From: Myxococcales bacterium
GTDB lineage: Bacteria; Myxococcota_A; Polyangia; Palsa-1104; JAEUJZ01
Direction: 5' to 3'
Length of the DNA stretch: 64,000 nt
Assembly (NCBI GenBank): GCA_016794365.1
Contig: JAEUKB010000064.1
Location: 81,018-145,017, forward strand
Shown: positions 17,083-25,233 of the stretch, piece by piece
Numbering within the stretch: the first letter of the stretch is position 1
Layout of the letters: every line of letters starts with the position of its first letter
Position numbers and translations under genes: made by a program
Notes under the pieces: model-generated
What the model was told of the DNA's origin: nothing
What the model saw: the letters and a program-made list of their open reading frames with translations, nothing else
The model's database searches: none

Positions 17083-17445
17083 AAGCGAAGCTACGAAAAG
17101 TGAGAGTGAAGCTACGAACAGTGATAGCGAAGCTACGAACAGTGATAGCGAAGCTGCCAGCTGGTAAGAGCGAAGCTACGAACAGTGATAGCGAAGCTGC
17201 CAGCTGGTAAGAGCGAAGCTACGAAAAGTGATAGCGAAGCTGCCAGCTGGTAGGAGCGAAGCTACGAAAAGTGATAGCGAAGCTGCCAGTTGGTAAGAGC
17301 GAAGCTGCCAAAAGTGATAGCGAAGCTGCCAGTTGGTAAGAGCGAAGCTGCCAAAAGTGAGAGCGAAGCTGCCAGTTGGTAAGAGCGAAGCTGCCAGTTG
17401 GTAAGAGCGAAGCTGCCAAAAGTGAGAGCGAAGCTGCCAGTCGGG
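17083..17445. repeat. Minisatellite of alternating 21 and 22 bp units
   Basis: About seventeen tandem units fill the space upstream of xylF. Two unit types alternate: agcgaagctacgaacagtgat (21 bp) and agcgaagctgccagctggta(ag) (22 bp), each beginning agcgaagct. Towards the distal end the second unit type dominates and is followed by aaaagtga variants. One copy reads ggtaggagcgaagctacga, matching words in the array at 7097-7266. No credible gene, start site or RNA fold was seen within the array. Bases 17026-17082 and 17446-17692 are unique sequence in which I see no gene. Confidence 0.93.
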
Positions 17446-17692
17446 ATGCGCTGACCTTGGCCAGATACCCGGTTTTTGGCTCGCTCGCTACAGCGGTCGC
17501 AGGGCTTGGCGGCTGTGTTTCGGGCTGCTACGCGATTTTTTTCCGACGGGGACGCCAAAAAAGTGCTGTGTTTTCGCAACCTTGGCGCACCTGTGCCGAA
17601 AAGCCCTTCACCTGTTGCCGCTGCTGCTCCTTGTCCATACAAGGGGCGACCAAGCAGCACCACCTTTGGCAGCACGGTAGGAGAAAATCGAC

Positions 17693-18112
17693 ATGGCAAA
17701 GAAGTACGTAAGCGCTCCCGCTCCCCGAAACATTGACGCGCTCTTGCAAGCACTGCTCAGCCGCGTCAAAGAAGAGGGCTGGGACAAGGGGTACAACATT
17801 GATGTCAAGGCGCTAGAGACCATGCTCAGTGAGTATCGGACTCGTCAGGCCAAGGCAGCGGCGCTCAGTCAGGCGTACCTGCTGCACATCAAGGGCATCA
17901 GCCAGGACCGAGCCGAGCTGTACCGGAGCTACATGGAGACCGTCTTGCTGCTGCGGGCCAGAAACCGCAGTCAGCCCGACATCTTGCGGTCGCTCGATGT
18001 CTTTAAGCGAAAGTGCGGCAGCCATCGCAAAAAAGCGCCAGCGCCGCAGCCAGCCCCTGAGCCTGCTTCGCCCGCTTCGCCTGCTTCGCCTACTTCGCCT
18101 GCGGCGTCCTAA
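17693..18112 (+). CDS. Small hypothetical protein with Ala/Pro/Ser tail
   Basis: A 139-residue protein of unknown function. It starts 12 bases after a GGAG sequence. Residues 1-110 are mainly alpha-helical and charged, with a helical segment containing KEEGWDKGYNIDVKALETMLSEY and another with AELYRSYMETVLLLRARNRSQPD. The last ~25 residues are a low-complexity Pro/Ala/Ser tail with PASPASPTSP repeats. No catalytic motif, signal peptide or membrane helix is visible. It stands alone between a repeat array and a convergent sensor gene. Confidence 0.7.
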   Translation: MAKKYVSAPAPRNIDALLQALLSRVKEEGWDKGYNIDVKALETMLSEYRTRQAKAAALSQAYLLHIKGISQDRAELYRSYMETVLLLRARNRSQPDILRSLDVFKRKCGSHRKKAPAPQPAPEPASPASPASPTSPAAS

Positions 18113-18130
18113 GCGGCTCCGGTGACAGCT

Positions 18131-18166
18131 CGGGCGATCCAGTCGTGGGCTGGCTGTGATCGCCCG
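18131..18166. terminator. Hairpin between convergent genes, candidate bidirectional terminator
   Basis: A perfect 9-bp inverted repeat (cgggcgatc ... gatcgcccg) with an 18-base loop lies between the end of the small hypothetical gene and the end of the PAS-STAS gene. No T-run follows on either side, so it is at best a weak or Rho-assisted terminator. Just downstream, about 18188-18240, a 12-bp unit (ggtgtcttgtgc) is repeated about four times. Confidence 0.35.
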
Positions 18167-18248
18167 GCTTCGTCTCGGGCCGTCTTCGCGTGTCTTGGCG
18201 GTGTCTTGTGCGGTGTCTTGTGCGGTGTCTTGGTTCGGTCTTCGCAGG

Positions 18249-19490
18249 CTATCGCAGACTGCTGCGTCGTCCACCGCTGTCGAGCAGGCTCTCTCCCGAG
18301 AGCCGGATGGCTTGCGCGATGCCGCTCTGGAGCGTGCCTTGGGTGTGAATCGACCCAAGCTCTACCCCCAGTCCCACAAGCGTTCGGGCGATCTCTGCCC
18401 GGACGCCCGTGAGGATCGACTGTGCCCCTAGCAGCCGCAGTGCGCTTGCGGTCCGAATCAACAGGGCTGCGACGCTGGTATCGATGTGACGGAGCCCGGT
18501 GATGTCGATGATCACTACCTTGGCCTGGCGGCTCTGTGCGCCTTCCAATGCCGCTTGCAAAAACTGCTCTGCACGCTGGGTGTCCAAGTTCCCGATGAGC
18601 GGCATCACCACGATGTGCTCGGTGATCGGAATGATGGGCGTGGCCATCGCGTGGAGCATCTGACGCAGGCTCTCCTGCTGGCTGCGTAGCTCCTGCTCCA
18701 TGGTCTGAAACTGGGTGATGACCGACAGATCGCGCATGATCGTGCCAAAGCCAATCAGCTCGCCCAAGGCATTACGAATTGGCATCACCACCTGAGAGAC
18801 AGGAATCTGCTTTCCGTTGCCGTTTCGTAGCTTGCCATCATGGGTCCAAGCCCCGTTTGCGACCGCTTGCGGCAGGCCTTCATTGACGACGATCGCTGCA
18901 TACTCTGGCGGATGAAAGTGGGCGATCGAGACATTGTTCAGGTCTGTATCGGTCAGTCCGACAATGCGCCGACCTGCCGGGTTTAGGTAGACGGCTCGTC
19001 CCTGTAGATCGGCCATTCCCACAAAGTCCGTGGTGCTGTCCGCGAGAGCCCGGAAGGCCGCAGGCTCCAGTACGGGTGAGCCAGGCACCGTGCTGCTTGG
19101 CATCGGCCCAGCGGTAGATCCGCCGTCGCTTCGTCGCTCCGGTTGTTCATCGGATGACTCACGGGCATAGACCACGCGGATGTCGTCGCCTTGCGATAGC
19201 TGTACCGTCCAGCTGAGCCAGATGCGGCGTGCGTCTTTGCGGACAAACTGGCTCTTGGCAAACACGATGGGAACCTGGGGACTCAGCCGAGACAGCACGG
19301 CCAAGGCCTTGGCCTGGTGGTCTGGCTCCATCAGTGCAACCAGCGACTTGCCACGCAGCTCTTCAGGTGAAAAACCGAGGGCTCGGTGCCAAGCAGGATT
19401 GGCCTCGAGAAGGACTCCGCTCGGGTCCATCGTGGCCAGAAGCTCTGAAGCCAGCTGAAACATCCGCTCAAGGCTGCTCTGCGTGATCAT
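18249..19490 (-). CDS. PAS-PAS-STAS sensor protein (RsbR/stressosome-like)
   Basis: Using the ATG at 19490 gives 413 residues; a longer frame extends upstream with a poorly supported start. Residues ~8-105 form a PAS domain (ANPAWHRALGFSPEELRGKS), ~145-265 a second PAS domain with VYLNPAGRRIVGLTDTDL, and ~290-400 a STAS domain (IPITEHIVVMPLIGNLD, VVIIDITGLRHIDTSVAALLI, GVRAEIARTLVGLGVEL). A STAS Thr/Ser-containing loop (IDTS) suggests regulation by phosphorylation as in RsbR/RsbS. No kinase or cyclase domain is attached, so it likely acts in a partner-switching or stressosome complex. No partner (RsbT, RsbU) is encoded nearby. Confidence 0.88.
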   Translation of the reverse strand: MITQSSLERMFQLASELLATMDPSGVLLEANPAWHRALGFSPEELRGKSLVALMEPDHQAKALAVLSRLSPQVPIVFAKSQFVRKDARRIWLSWTVQLSQGDDIRVVYARESSDEQPERRSDGGSTAGPMPSSTVPGSPVLEPAAFRALADSTTDFVGMADLQGRAVYLNPAGRRIVGLTDTDLNNVSIAHFHPPEYAAIVVNEGLPQAVANGAWTHDGKLRNGNGKQIPVSQVVMPIRNALGELIGFGTIMRDLSVITQFQTMEQELRSQQESLRQMLHAMATPIIPITEHIVVMPLIGNLDTQRAEQFLQAALEGAQSRQAKVVIIDITGLRHIDTSVAALLIRTASALRLLGAQSILTGVRAEIARTLVGLGVELGSIHTQGTLQSGIAQAIRLSGESLLDSGGRRSSLR

Positions 19491-19645
19491 GGCGTGCTGT
19501 TTCCAATCGAGTGACAGGTCTACTATCTCATGCCTAGCAGCCTCGTGAGAATGTCTGCCAAAAGGACGACCTCGACGTGCAGACAGGGCAGATCTCGCAA
19601 GCCGCACCACACGGACCGTGGACCGGAGGGATTTCGTTCTCCCGC

Positions 19646-19730
19646 CGGTATCAGTGCGTTGCCGATATTGGCTTGTGGCGGATATCAGCTTGTGGCGGAT
19701 ATCAGCTTGTGGCCGATATTGGCTTGTGTA
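19646..19730. repeat. 17-bp tandem repeat upstream of a secreted-protein gene
   Basis: Five adjacent 17-bp units related to ggatatcagcttgtggc and cgatattggcttgtggc end 37 bases before the next gene's start. Two central copies are identical and the outer ones diverge. The units carry palindromic cores (gatatc; gccgatattggc nearly symmetric). Position between a divergently placed sensor gene and a secreted-protein gene makes a regulatory role possible but unproven. Confidence 0.85.
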
Positions 19731-19767
19731 CGATGCGCGCTTACTCGTTCTGGTTCGGAGGATCCCG

Positions 19768-20442
19768 ATGACTGTTCGCTCTTTGCTCTGCCGCTCGGCG
19801 ATGATGGCTGTGTCCGCGCTGACGCTGGCTGCTGTGCCGTCGGTTGCTTCCGCCAGCAGCCCGACCTCAAGCTACGTGGTTCCGTCTAAGCTGGAGTTTT
19901 TCCCAGACGAGGCCAAGGCAACCAGCGTCGTGATTCACGGCAGCTTCTTCTTCTACCAGACGGGCGGCAGCTACGGCACTCCGGCGTGCGGCTACATGTA
20001 CTTTCAGTGCCCCGCTGGCAGTGAAACCATGTGCCGGATGCAGTGGACCGACATCAAGAACGCGATCGGGATGCCGCAGTGTATGGGCTTTGGTCAGCTC
20101 AACACGACCTCGAAAGCGACGCTCCGCAAGGAAGGCGTTACACCGACCAGCCCCGATACCTGGGACTTGGGAATCGGCGTGAGCACTGGCTCGTTTGTCG
20201 GGGGCCAGTGTGCTCCGGCGCAGGCCCTTAAGTGTCCGCTGCCCGCCCCGCCTGATATGGCTGGGCCGACACCGGACATGACCTCGGTACCCGCTGCGGA
20301 CATGACAGTGAGTGGGCCTTCGGGGGGCGGCTCGGGTTCGTCTTCCGGCTGTGCTGTGACCGGGGCCGATGGTGCGCTCAGCGGCCTGGCGCTGCTCTCG
20401 GCGGCATCCTGCCTGGCGCTGCTGCGGAGACGGAAGCGCTAG
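19768..20442 (+). CDS. Secreted protein with MYXO-CTERM-like anchor
   Basis: The ATG at 19768 follows a strong GGAGG with good spacing; the product has 224 residues. A signal peptide ends near SVASA. The core (about 30-150) contains several Cys residues (ACGYMYFQCPAGSETMC) and is not recognised. A Pro/Asp-Met linker (PDMAGPTPDM, ADM) leads to a Gly/Ser-rich stretch, then SGC, a hydrophobic helix and RRRKR at the end. This Cys-helix-Arg cluster is the MYXO-CTERM sorting pattern, so the protein is probably anchored at the cell surface. A 16-bp tandem duplication (agacggaagcgctagc) straddles its stop codon. Confidence 0.85.
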   Translation: MTVRSLLCRSAMMAVSALTLAAVPSVASASSPTSSYVVPSKLEFFPDEAKATSVVIHGSFFFYQTGGSYGTPACGYMYFQCPAGSETMCRMQWTDIKNAIGMPQCMGFGQLNTTSKATLRKEGVTPTSPDTWDLGIGVSTGSFVGGQCAPAQALKCPLPAPPDMAGPTPDMTSVPAADMTVSGPSGGGSGSSSGCAVTGADGALSGLALLSAASCLALLRRRKR

Positions 20443-20477
20443 CAGACGGAAGCGCTAGCAGACGGAACCAGCCAGCC

Positions 20478-21752
20478 ATGACGCGCTCGCTCTTTCGCTT
20501 TGGCTTGCTCGACGCGCTGCTGGTCGGTCTGGCCGCTGTTCATGCGGGCTGCGTGGGGGCTTTGTGGCTGCTGCCTACGGAAGCCCCGTTCCTGCTGCTC
20601 GGGGCTGTCGGGTTTGCCGTGATTCTGTGGTGGAGCGCCAACACCATCTCGCACAACCACATGCACAGCCCGCTGTTTCGCTTGCGCTGGCTCAATCACC
20701 TGTTTTCGCTGTTTCTGACCGTGACCACCCTGGTGCCGCAGACGCTCTGGAAGCGGCGGCACCTGTGGCATCACGCTGGGGAGCCTGCGGGCACTTCGGC
20801 GCGCCTTCCGCTTGGACTCTTTGGCGTTGTCGAGCTGGGGCTTATCGTCGCACTGGCTGCTGGCTGCCTGTGGCTGTCCCCGGTGCGCTTTGGCCTGTGT
20901 TTCCTGCCAGGGTTTGGGCTGGGAATGCTCCTGTGTCAGCTTCAGGGGCACTATGAGCACGCAGGCCAGTCCGTCACGGTGGAGCCAGGGGTAAGCTACT
21001 ACGGGCGGCTGTACAACTGGCTGTGGTTTAACGACGGCTATCACGCAGAGCACCATCGCCATCCGGCCTGCCACTGGTCGATGCTGCCCGCGCGCAAGCT
21101 GCTCCGACCTGCGCCGACCACCAGCCAGTGGCCACCCATCCTGCGTGCGCTAGAGTCGCTCCAGGTCCGCGTCCGCTGCAATCGCTGGCAAGCCAGGGCG
21201 CTCGTGCTGCTCGAAAAGCTGGCGCTAGGTCCGGGGCCGATTCAGCGCTGGATGCTGTCTACCCACGAGCGGGCACTTGCCCAGATGGTGCAGACTCCCT
21301 GGCTGGCTGCGTATCTGCGGCAAAAACCGAGCGTGCAGATCGGCGTGGTGGGCGGCGGGCTGTTTCCGCGTACGGCGCTGCTGTTGGCGAAGCTGCTGCC
21401 TGCGGCCACGCTGCGCATCATCGACGAAAACCCAGCGCATGTGCAGCTTGGCAAGGACGTGCTGGTCCAACAGGGCGTGAGCTTGCAGCGGCTTTTGTTT
21501 TGCTGTGAGCGCTTTGCGGCAGCACGGCACACAGACTGTGACCTGCTGGTGTTTCCGCTCGGCTATGTCGGGGATCGGGATCAGCTCTACCGGGTGCCAG
21601 CGGGCGAGCCTCCTCGGCTGATTCATGACTGGCTGTTTCGGCCCAGAGGTCACGATGGCGTGACGATTTCTTGGCTTTTGTGCAAGCGGCTGAACCTGGC
21701 GGTGGCGACTCCGTCCGTTGCGCACAGCGAGCCGCTGCGGAAGGCCTCATGA
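20478..21752 (+). CDS. Membrane fatty-acid desaturase/hydroxylase fused to a Rossmann (methyltransferase-like) domain
   Basis: Residues 1-215 form a membrane di-iron desaturase-type domain with hydrophobic segments and His boxes HNHMH (59-63), HLWHH (95-99), HYEHAG (158-163) and HAEHH (189-193). Residues ~235-424 form a soluble domain starting QIGVVGGGLFPRTALLLAKLL with a Gly-rich loop and an acidic residue after the second strand (RIIDENP), a pattern of class I SAM-dependent methyltransferases; it lacks any obvious metal site. The gene overlaps the phosphatidylserine decarboxylase start by four bases, which suggests action on a lipid. Reaction and substrate are unknown. Confidence 0.82.
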   Translation: MTRSLFRFGLLDALLVGLAAVHAGCVGALWLLPTEAPFLLLGAVGFAVILWWSANTISHNHMHSPLFRLRWLNHLFSLFLTVTTLVPQTLWKRRHLWHHAGEPAGTSARLPLGLFGVVELGLIVALAAGCLWLSPVRFGLCFLPGFGLGMLLCQLQGHYEHAGQSVTVEPGVSYYGRLYNWLWFNDGYHAEHHRHPACHWSMLPARKLLRPAPTTSQWPPILRALESLQVRVRCNRWQARALVLLEKLALGPGPIQRWMLSTHERALAQMVQTPWLAAYLRQKPSVQIGVVGGGLFPRTALLLAKLLPAATLRIIDENPAHVQLGKDVLVQQGVSLQRLLFCCERFAAARHTDCDLLVFPLGYVGDRDQLYRVPAGEPPRLIHDWLFRPRGHDGVTISWLLCKRLNLAVATPSVAHSEPLRKAS

Positions 21753-22588
21753 ACATCCACCAGGCTCCGGCGTTTCTGCGCTTGTATCACCTGCTGCCGC
21801 ATCGCCTGCTCAACCTTGCGGTGGCGCGCCTTCTGACCGCGCAGCGGCCTGCGGTTGCGGTCCAGGCGGCGATTCGCTACTGGATCCGGCACGCGCAGAT
21901 CGACATGTCGGACTTTGCCGACGTGCCCTACCGAACGGTAGAAGACTTCTTTTTGCGAGAGCTAAAGACCGGCACCCGGCCCCTTGGCGCTGGCGTGGTC
22001 AGTCCGGTCGATGGCGAGCTGTTTGCAGCCGGGACCATCACCGAGTCTGCGATGCTGCGAGTGAAGGGGCAGCAGCTCTCGCTGTCGCGGCTCCTCAACG
22101 GTCGTCATCACCGGGCCTCTCTGTCTGGGTTCATTGGGGGCCGCTATCTGGCGATCTTTTTGCGTCCTCGCGGCTATCACTACATTCACCTGCCGCTGCC
22201 TGCGCGGCTTGTCCGCTGTCAGTGGATTCCCGGTCGTTTCTTTCCGCAAAACGAGGTCGCGCTGTCGTACATCCCACGGGTCTATGAGCGCAACGAGCGG
22301 GCCGCCTTGTTTTGGCAGACCGAGCCCGAGCAGGGCTCACTGCCGTTTGCGATGGTGCTGGTGGGGGCCAGCCTGGTGGGTGGGATTCACCTGGCAGGCA
22401 TCCCGCAGTCGCAGTGGCAGACGCCGGAAGCGACGAACTGGCAGCGGCACTACGCCAAGGGAGAGCGGCTTGGACACTTTTCCTTTGGATCGACGGTGGT
22501 GCTGCTTCTGCCGAAGTCGCTGTCCGCGCCCTGTCTGGTGCCAGTCGGGCAGATGGTCCAGCAGGGGCAGCCGCTGATACCGCTGTAG
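21749..22588 (+). CDS. psd: Phosphatidylserine decarboxylase
   Basis: From the ATG overlapping the upstream stop, 279 residues. Family features are SPVDGEL with the conserved Asp, the FLRPRGYHYIHLPLPA segment with the conserved His, and the self-cleavage site FGST (Gly247-Ser248-Thr249) near the C-terminus, where Ser248 would give the pyruvoyl group. The enzyme makes phosphatidylethanolamine from phosphatidylserine. The length matches bacterial Psd. Translational coupling to the desaturase-like fusion is unusual; psd is more often beside pssA. Confidence 0.93.
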   Translation: MNIHQAPAFLRLYHLLPHRLLNLAVARLLTAQRPAVAVQAAIRYWIRHAQIDMSDFADVPYRTVEDFFLRELKTGTRPLGAGVVSPVDGELFAAGTITESAMLRVKGQQLSLSRLLNGRHHRASLSGFIGGRYLAIFLRPRGYHYIHLPLPARLVRCQWIPGRFFPQNEVALSYIPRVYERNERAALFWQTEPEQGSLPFAMVLVGASLVGGIHLAGIPQSQWQTPEATNWQRHYAKGERLGHFSFGSTVVLLLPKSLSAPCLVPVGQMVQQGQPLIPL

Positions 22589-22641
22589 GGTGCAGCGCTC
22601 GGTTCTAGGACGCGGTGCCAAGGCCGCTGTGACGATTCGGC

Positions 22642-24564
22642 TTAGCGCGCGGTGATCAGCAGGCGCTGGCGGGAAAAGAACGCTCGCAGGTGCGCGCGAT
22701 ACGTGGCCACTTGCTGCGGGTGCTGGCGGGATAGGTCGTGCTGCTCGTCGGGATCGTGGACCAGATCAAAGAGCTGGGCGCGGTCGTTGTCTGGCTCATC
22801 GATGAACTTCCACGGGCCATGCCGGAGCCCGACTTGTTCGACGGCGTGGTCGATCAGAAAGCGCGGCACCGCATCAGGACTGCGAGGCCGCAGCAGGGAC
22901 TGTCCTTGATAGGCGCTGGGAATCGGCAGGCCGGTCAGGTCCAAGAGGGTGGGGGCGACATCCAGCAGGCTGGCCGGAGCGCTGGGCTGGGGCCTCCGCT
23001 GGGCTTTTTCCGGCTGATCGGTCCAGCCAGGCAGGTGTAGCCACAGCGGAACCCGGACGTTTTCTTCGTACAGGTGCAAGGTGTGACCGAAGTTTCCTTC
23101 GTGCTGTAAGAACGCCTCGCCGTGGTCTGCGGACACGACCAGGAGCAGTCGCGACAGGCGGCCCCGCTGCCGGAGCCCATCGAGCAGCGTCCCGATCGCC
23201 GCATCGCCCAGATGCAGGTCGTTTTGATAAGCGCCCAGCTCGGTGTTTTCTGCAAAGGGCTTGGGACGCTGCGCGGGGCCGGGGGAGTGATAGGGATGAT
23301 GCCCGGCGATCGGCAGGTACATCACAAAGGTGCGGTCGGTCGGGGACAGGGAGTCAAAGTAGCGCAGCACACGCTGGACGGTGGACGCTTCATCGACGCC
23401 AAAGCTGGTGGTGTACGCGCCGCCGATGGCACCGGCATCTTCGGCTACGGAAAAGCCGCGCTCTGCAACGATCCCGTCCATGCCCAGGTACAGAAACCAG
23501 CCAGAGTGAAACATCGCGGTGCGGTAGCCTGCTTGCTGAAAGCGGCTGCCGATGCTCGGGCAGGGCAGCTTGCGGTGGGTGTAGCGGGCGGCAGTGGTGT
23601 GCGCCGCTGGGTTCATCGAGCAGAGCGTGGCAAACAGTCCCTTGATGCTCTCTGGATAGGCGGCATAGACAGACTCAAACTGGACGCTGCGGGCGGCCAG
23701 CGCGGTCAGGTTCGGCATCGGATCGGCGGGTGCGCCGTAGGGACGCAGCGAGCGGGCGGCGGTGGACTCCAGCACGATCCACAGCACATCGCGACCTTGC
23801 GCTGCCCCAATCAGACCGCCCAGGCCGCCTTCACCAGCGGGCGCTGATGGCTGGGCAAGCGGTGGCAGGGGCGGCAGCTCGATGGACGCTGCCACGCCGT
23901 GCGCGGACCGCTGCTGGAGCGTGGTGTGGATGAGCAGCAACAGCGGGCTTCGCGACAGGCCGCGCAGGGGCACTTGGGCGCGGACCCCAAGGCCCAAAAG
24001 GACCCAGGTGAGCCACAGCCCGACGAGCAGCCAAAGGATGAGCGGGCGCGGCGTGGCGATGCCCCGGATGGATCGGAGCAGCAGCGGGCTGGCGATGGCC
24101 AACAGCAGCACCGAAAGGCAGCCCAGGACGTTGCCGCGCGTTACGTAGATGGCCAGCGAGTCGGCGAGCGCGGTGTCCGCCGCTTGCAAGATCGGGAAGG
24201 TCAGCGGTGTCCCAAACATCCGCATGACCGGGACATTGCAGGCCAGATACAGGCACAGCGCTGCGTACAGCAGATACGACACCACGCGCTGGCGACCCCG
24301 CAGCAAGCCTTGCAGCAGCAGATCGAGCAGGACGAACAGCCCGGCGCAGAGCAGATCTTCGGCCCACAGCGCAAGCCAGGTCAGCGGCCCCGAGCTAATG
24401 CTGCTGCCATCGCTCGCGCGCAGCAGCAGGACCACCAGCTTGCAGCCCATCAGGGTGATGAGCAGCGCCAGTCCGCGTGGCAGCCCAGTCCAGGGCGGAT
24501 GCGGTGCGCGGGACGGCCTGGGCGCAGATGCTGGCACGGTCGCTGGGGGCAGCGCGGGATTCAC
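22642..24564 (-). CDS. Membrane sulfatase/LtaS-like phosphotransferase or hydrolase
   Basis: A 640-residue protein with five or six N-terminal transmembrane helices (to about residue 235) and a large soluble alkaline-phosphatase-superfamily domain. Metal-site features are VLWIVLESTAARS near residue 265, a candidate nucleophile Ser in YPESIKGLFATL, and SADHGEAF followed by GHTLHLYEENVRVPLWLH. The arrangement is that of LtaS, OpgB and EptA-type enzymes, which move head groups between lipids and surface polymers. The substrate cannot be predicted. It is convergent with psd; an 18-bp repeat array lies just upstream. Confidence 0.85.
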   Translation of the reverse strand: MNPALPPATVPASAPRPSRAPHPPWTGLPRGLALLITLMGCKLVVLLLRASDGSSISSGPLTWLALWAEDLLCAGLFVLLDLLLQGLLRGRQRVVSYLLYAALCLYLACNVPVMRMFGTPLTFPILQAADTALADSLAIYVTRGNVLGCLSVLLLAIASPLLLRSIRGIATPRPLILWLLVGLWLTWVLLGLGVRAQVPLRGLSRSPLLLLIHTTLQQRSAHGVAASIELPPLPPLAQPSAPAGEGGLGGLIGAAQGRDVLWIVLESTAARSLRPYGAPADPMPNLTALAARSVQFESVYAAYPESIKGLFATLCSMNPAAHTTAARYTHRKLPCPSIGSRFQQAGYRTAMFHSGWFLYLGMDGIVAERGFSVAEDAGAIGGAYTTSFGVDEASTVQRVLRYFDSLSPTDRTFVMYLPIAGHHPYHSPGPAQRPKPFAENTELGAYQNDLHLGDAAIGTLLDGLRQRGRLSRLLLVVSADHGEAFLQHEGNFGHTLHLYEENVRVPLWLHLPGWTDQPEKAQRRPQPSAPASLLDVAPTLLDLTGLPIPSAYQGQSLLRPRSPDAVPRFLIDHAVEQVGLRHGPWKFIDEPDNDRAQLFDLVHDPDEQHDLSRQHPQQVATYRAHLRAFFSRQRLLITAR

Positions 24565-24601
24565 GCCCCCTCCATATCACGTCACCTGCGTGCGCGCTTC
24601 C

Positions 24602-24709
24602 GGCATCACAGCGAGCAGCGGCATCACAGCGAGCAGCGGCATCACAGCGAGCAGCGGTATCACAGCGAGCAGCGGCATCACAGCGAGCAGCGGCATCACA
24701 GCGAGCAGC
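24602..24709. repeat. Six tandem copies of an 18-bp unit
   Basis: Six adjacent copies of ggcatcacagcgagcagc, one of them with a single C-to-T change, lie between the start of the LtaS-like gene and the end of a small lipoprotein gene, so they occupy that operon's leader region on the minus strand. The copies are almost identical, which points to recent expansion. No gene is seen within the repeat. Confidence 0.97.
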
Positions 24710-24722
24710 GACACCCGACAGT

Positions 24723-25085
24723 CTACCGACCCCCGGAGTAAAACAGGATCAGATCGACCAGATCGGGCAGCTCTGCGGGCAGGGTCTGCTCGGCGCGATA
24801 CAGGGCCGCAAGCCCGGCAGACTCTGCACGCGCGGTCAGCACCGCTTCAGGATAGGCGTCAGAAACGGTGATGCGGTTTCCATCGGGCAGCTGGCTACAG
24901 CGACCGCTGAGCGCTGTGGCTCCGGGCAGCGACACCACGACCCGAACCACGCCAGCATCCACGCAAGAGCGTCCATCGGCCAGGCTCCAGTGTACCGAGA
25001 TGGTCTTGGTCGGCGGCTGACAGGCGGAAGCGACGAGCGCCAGAGCAGCCAGGTGACGGGGGCGGAGACTGGGGATGGACCACAT
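24723..25085 (-). CDS. Small putative lipoprotein
   Basis: A 120-residue protein with an N-terminal signal and lipobox-like end (LVASAC, Cys22). The rest has beta-strand character with two further Cys (SCVDAGVVRVVVSL, GRCSQLPDG) that could pair. No family is recognised. It reads in the same direction as the LtaS-like gene. The 148 bases upstream of its start (25086-25233) contain a short direct repeat (ggctctttgggg) and no gene. Confidence 0.68.
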   Translation of the reverse strand: MWSIPSLRPRHLAALALVASACQPPTKTISVHWSLADGRSCVDAGVVRVVVSLPGATALSGRCSQLPDGNRITVSDAYPEAVLTARAESAGLAALYRAEQTLPAELPDLVDLILFYSGGR

Positions 25086-25233
25086 GGCCGCAGCCTAGCA
25101 GATGGTGAAGTGCGACGGCCTGTGTCCAGACGGACGGATGCAGCGCTGCGGATGGGCGTCTGTGCTTCTGCGCTGCGGGGGGCCCGCTCTGGCGCTGGCT
25201 CTTTGGGGCCCGCTCTGGCTCTTTGGGGGACCG

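Noticed and set aside
17219..17753. Frames with repeated WQLRS and LLPTGSFA peptides on the minus strand
   Set aside because: These are translations of the tandem DNA repeat; no ribosome site or non-repetitive domain supports a protein.
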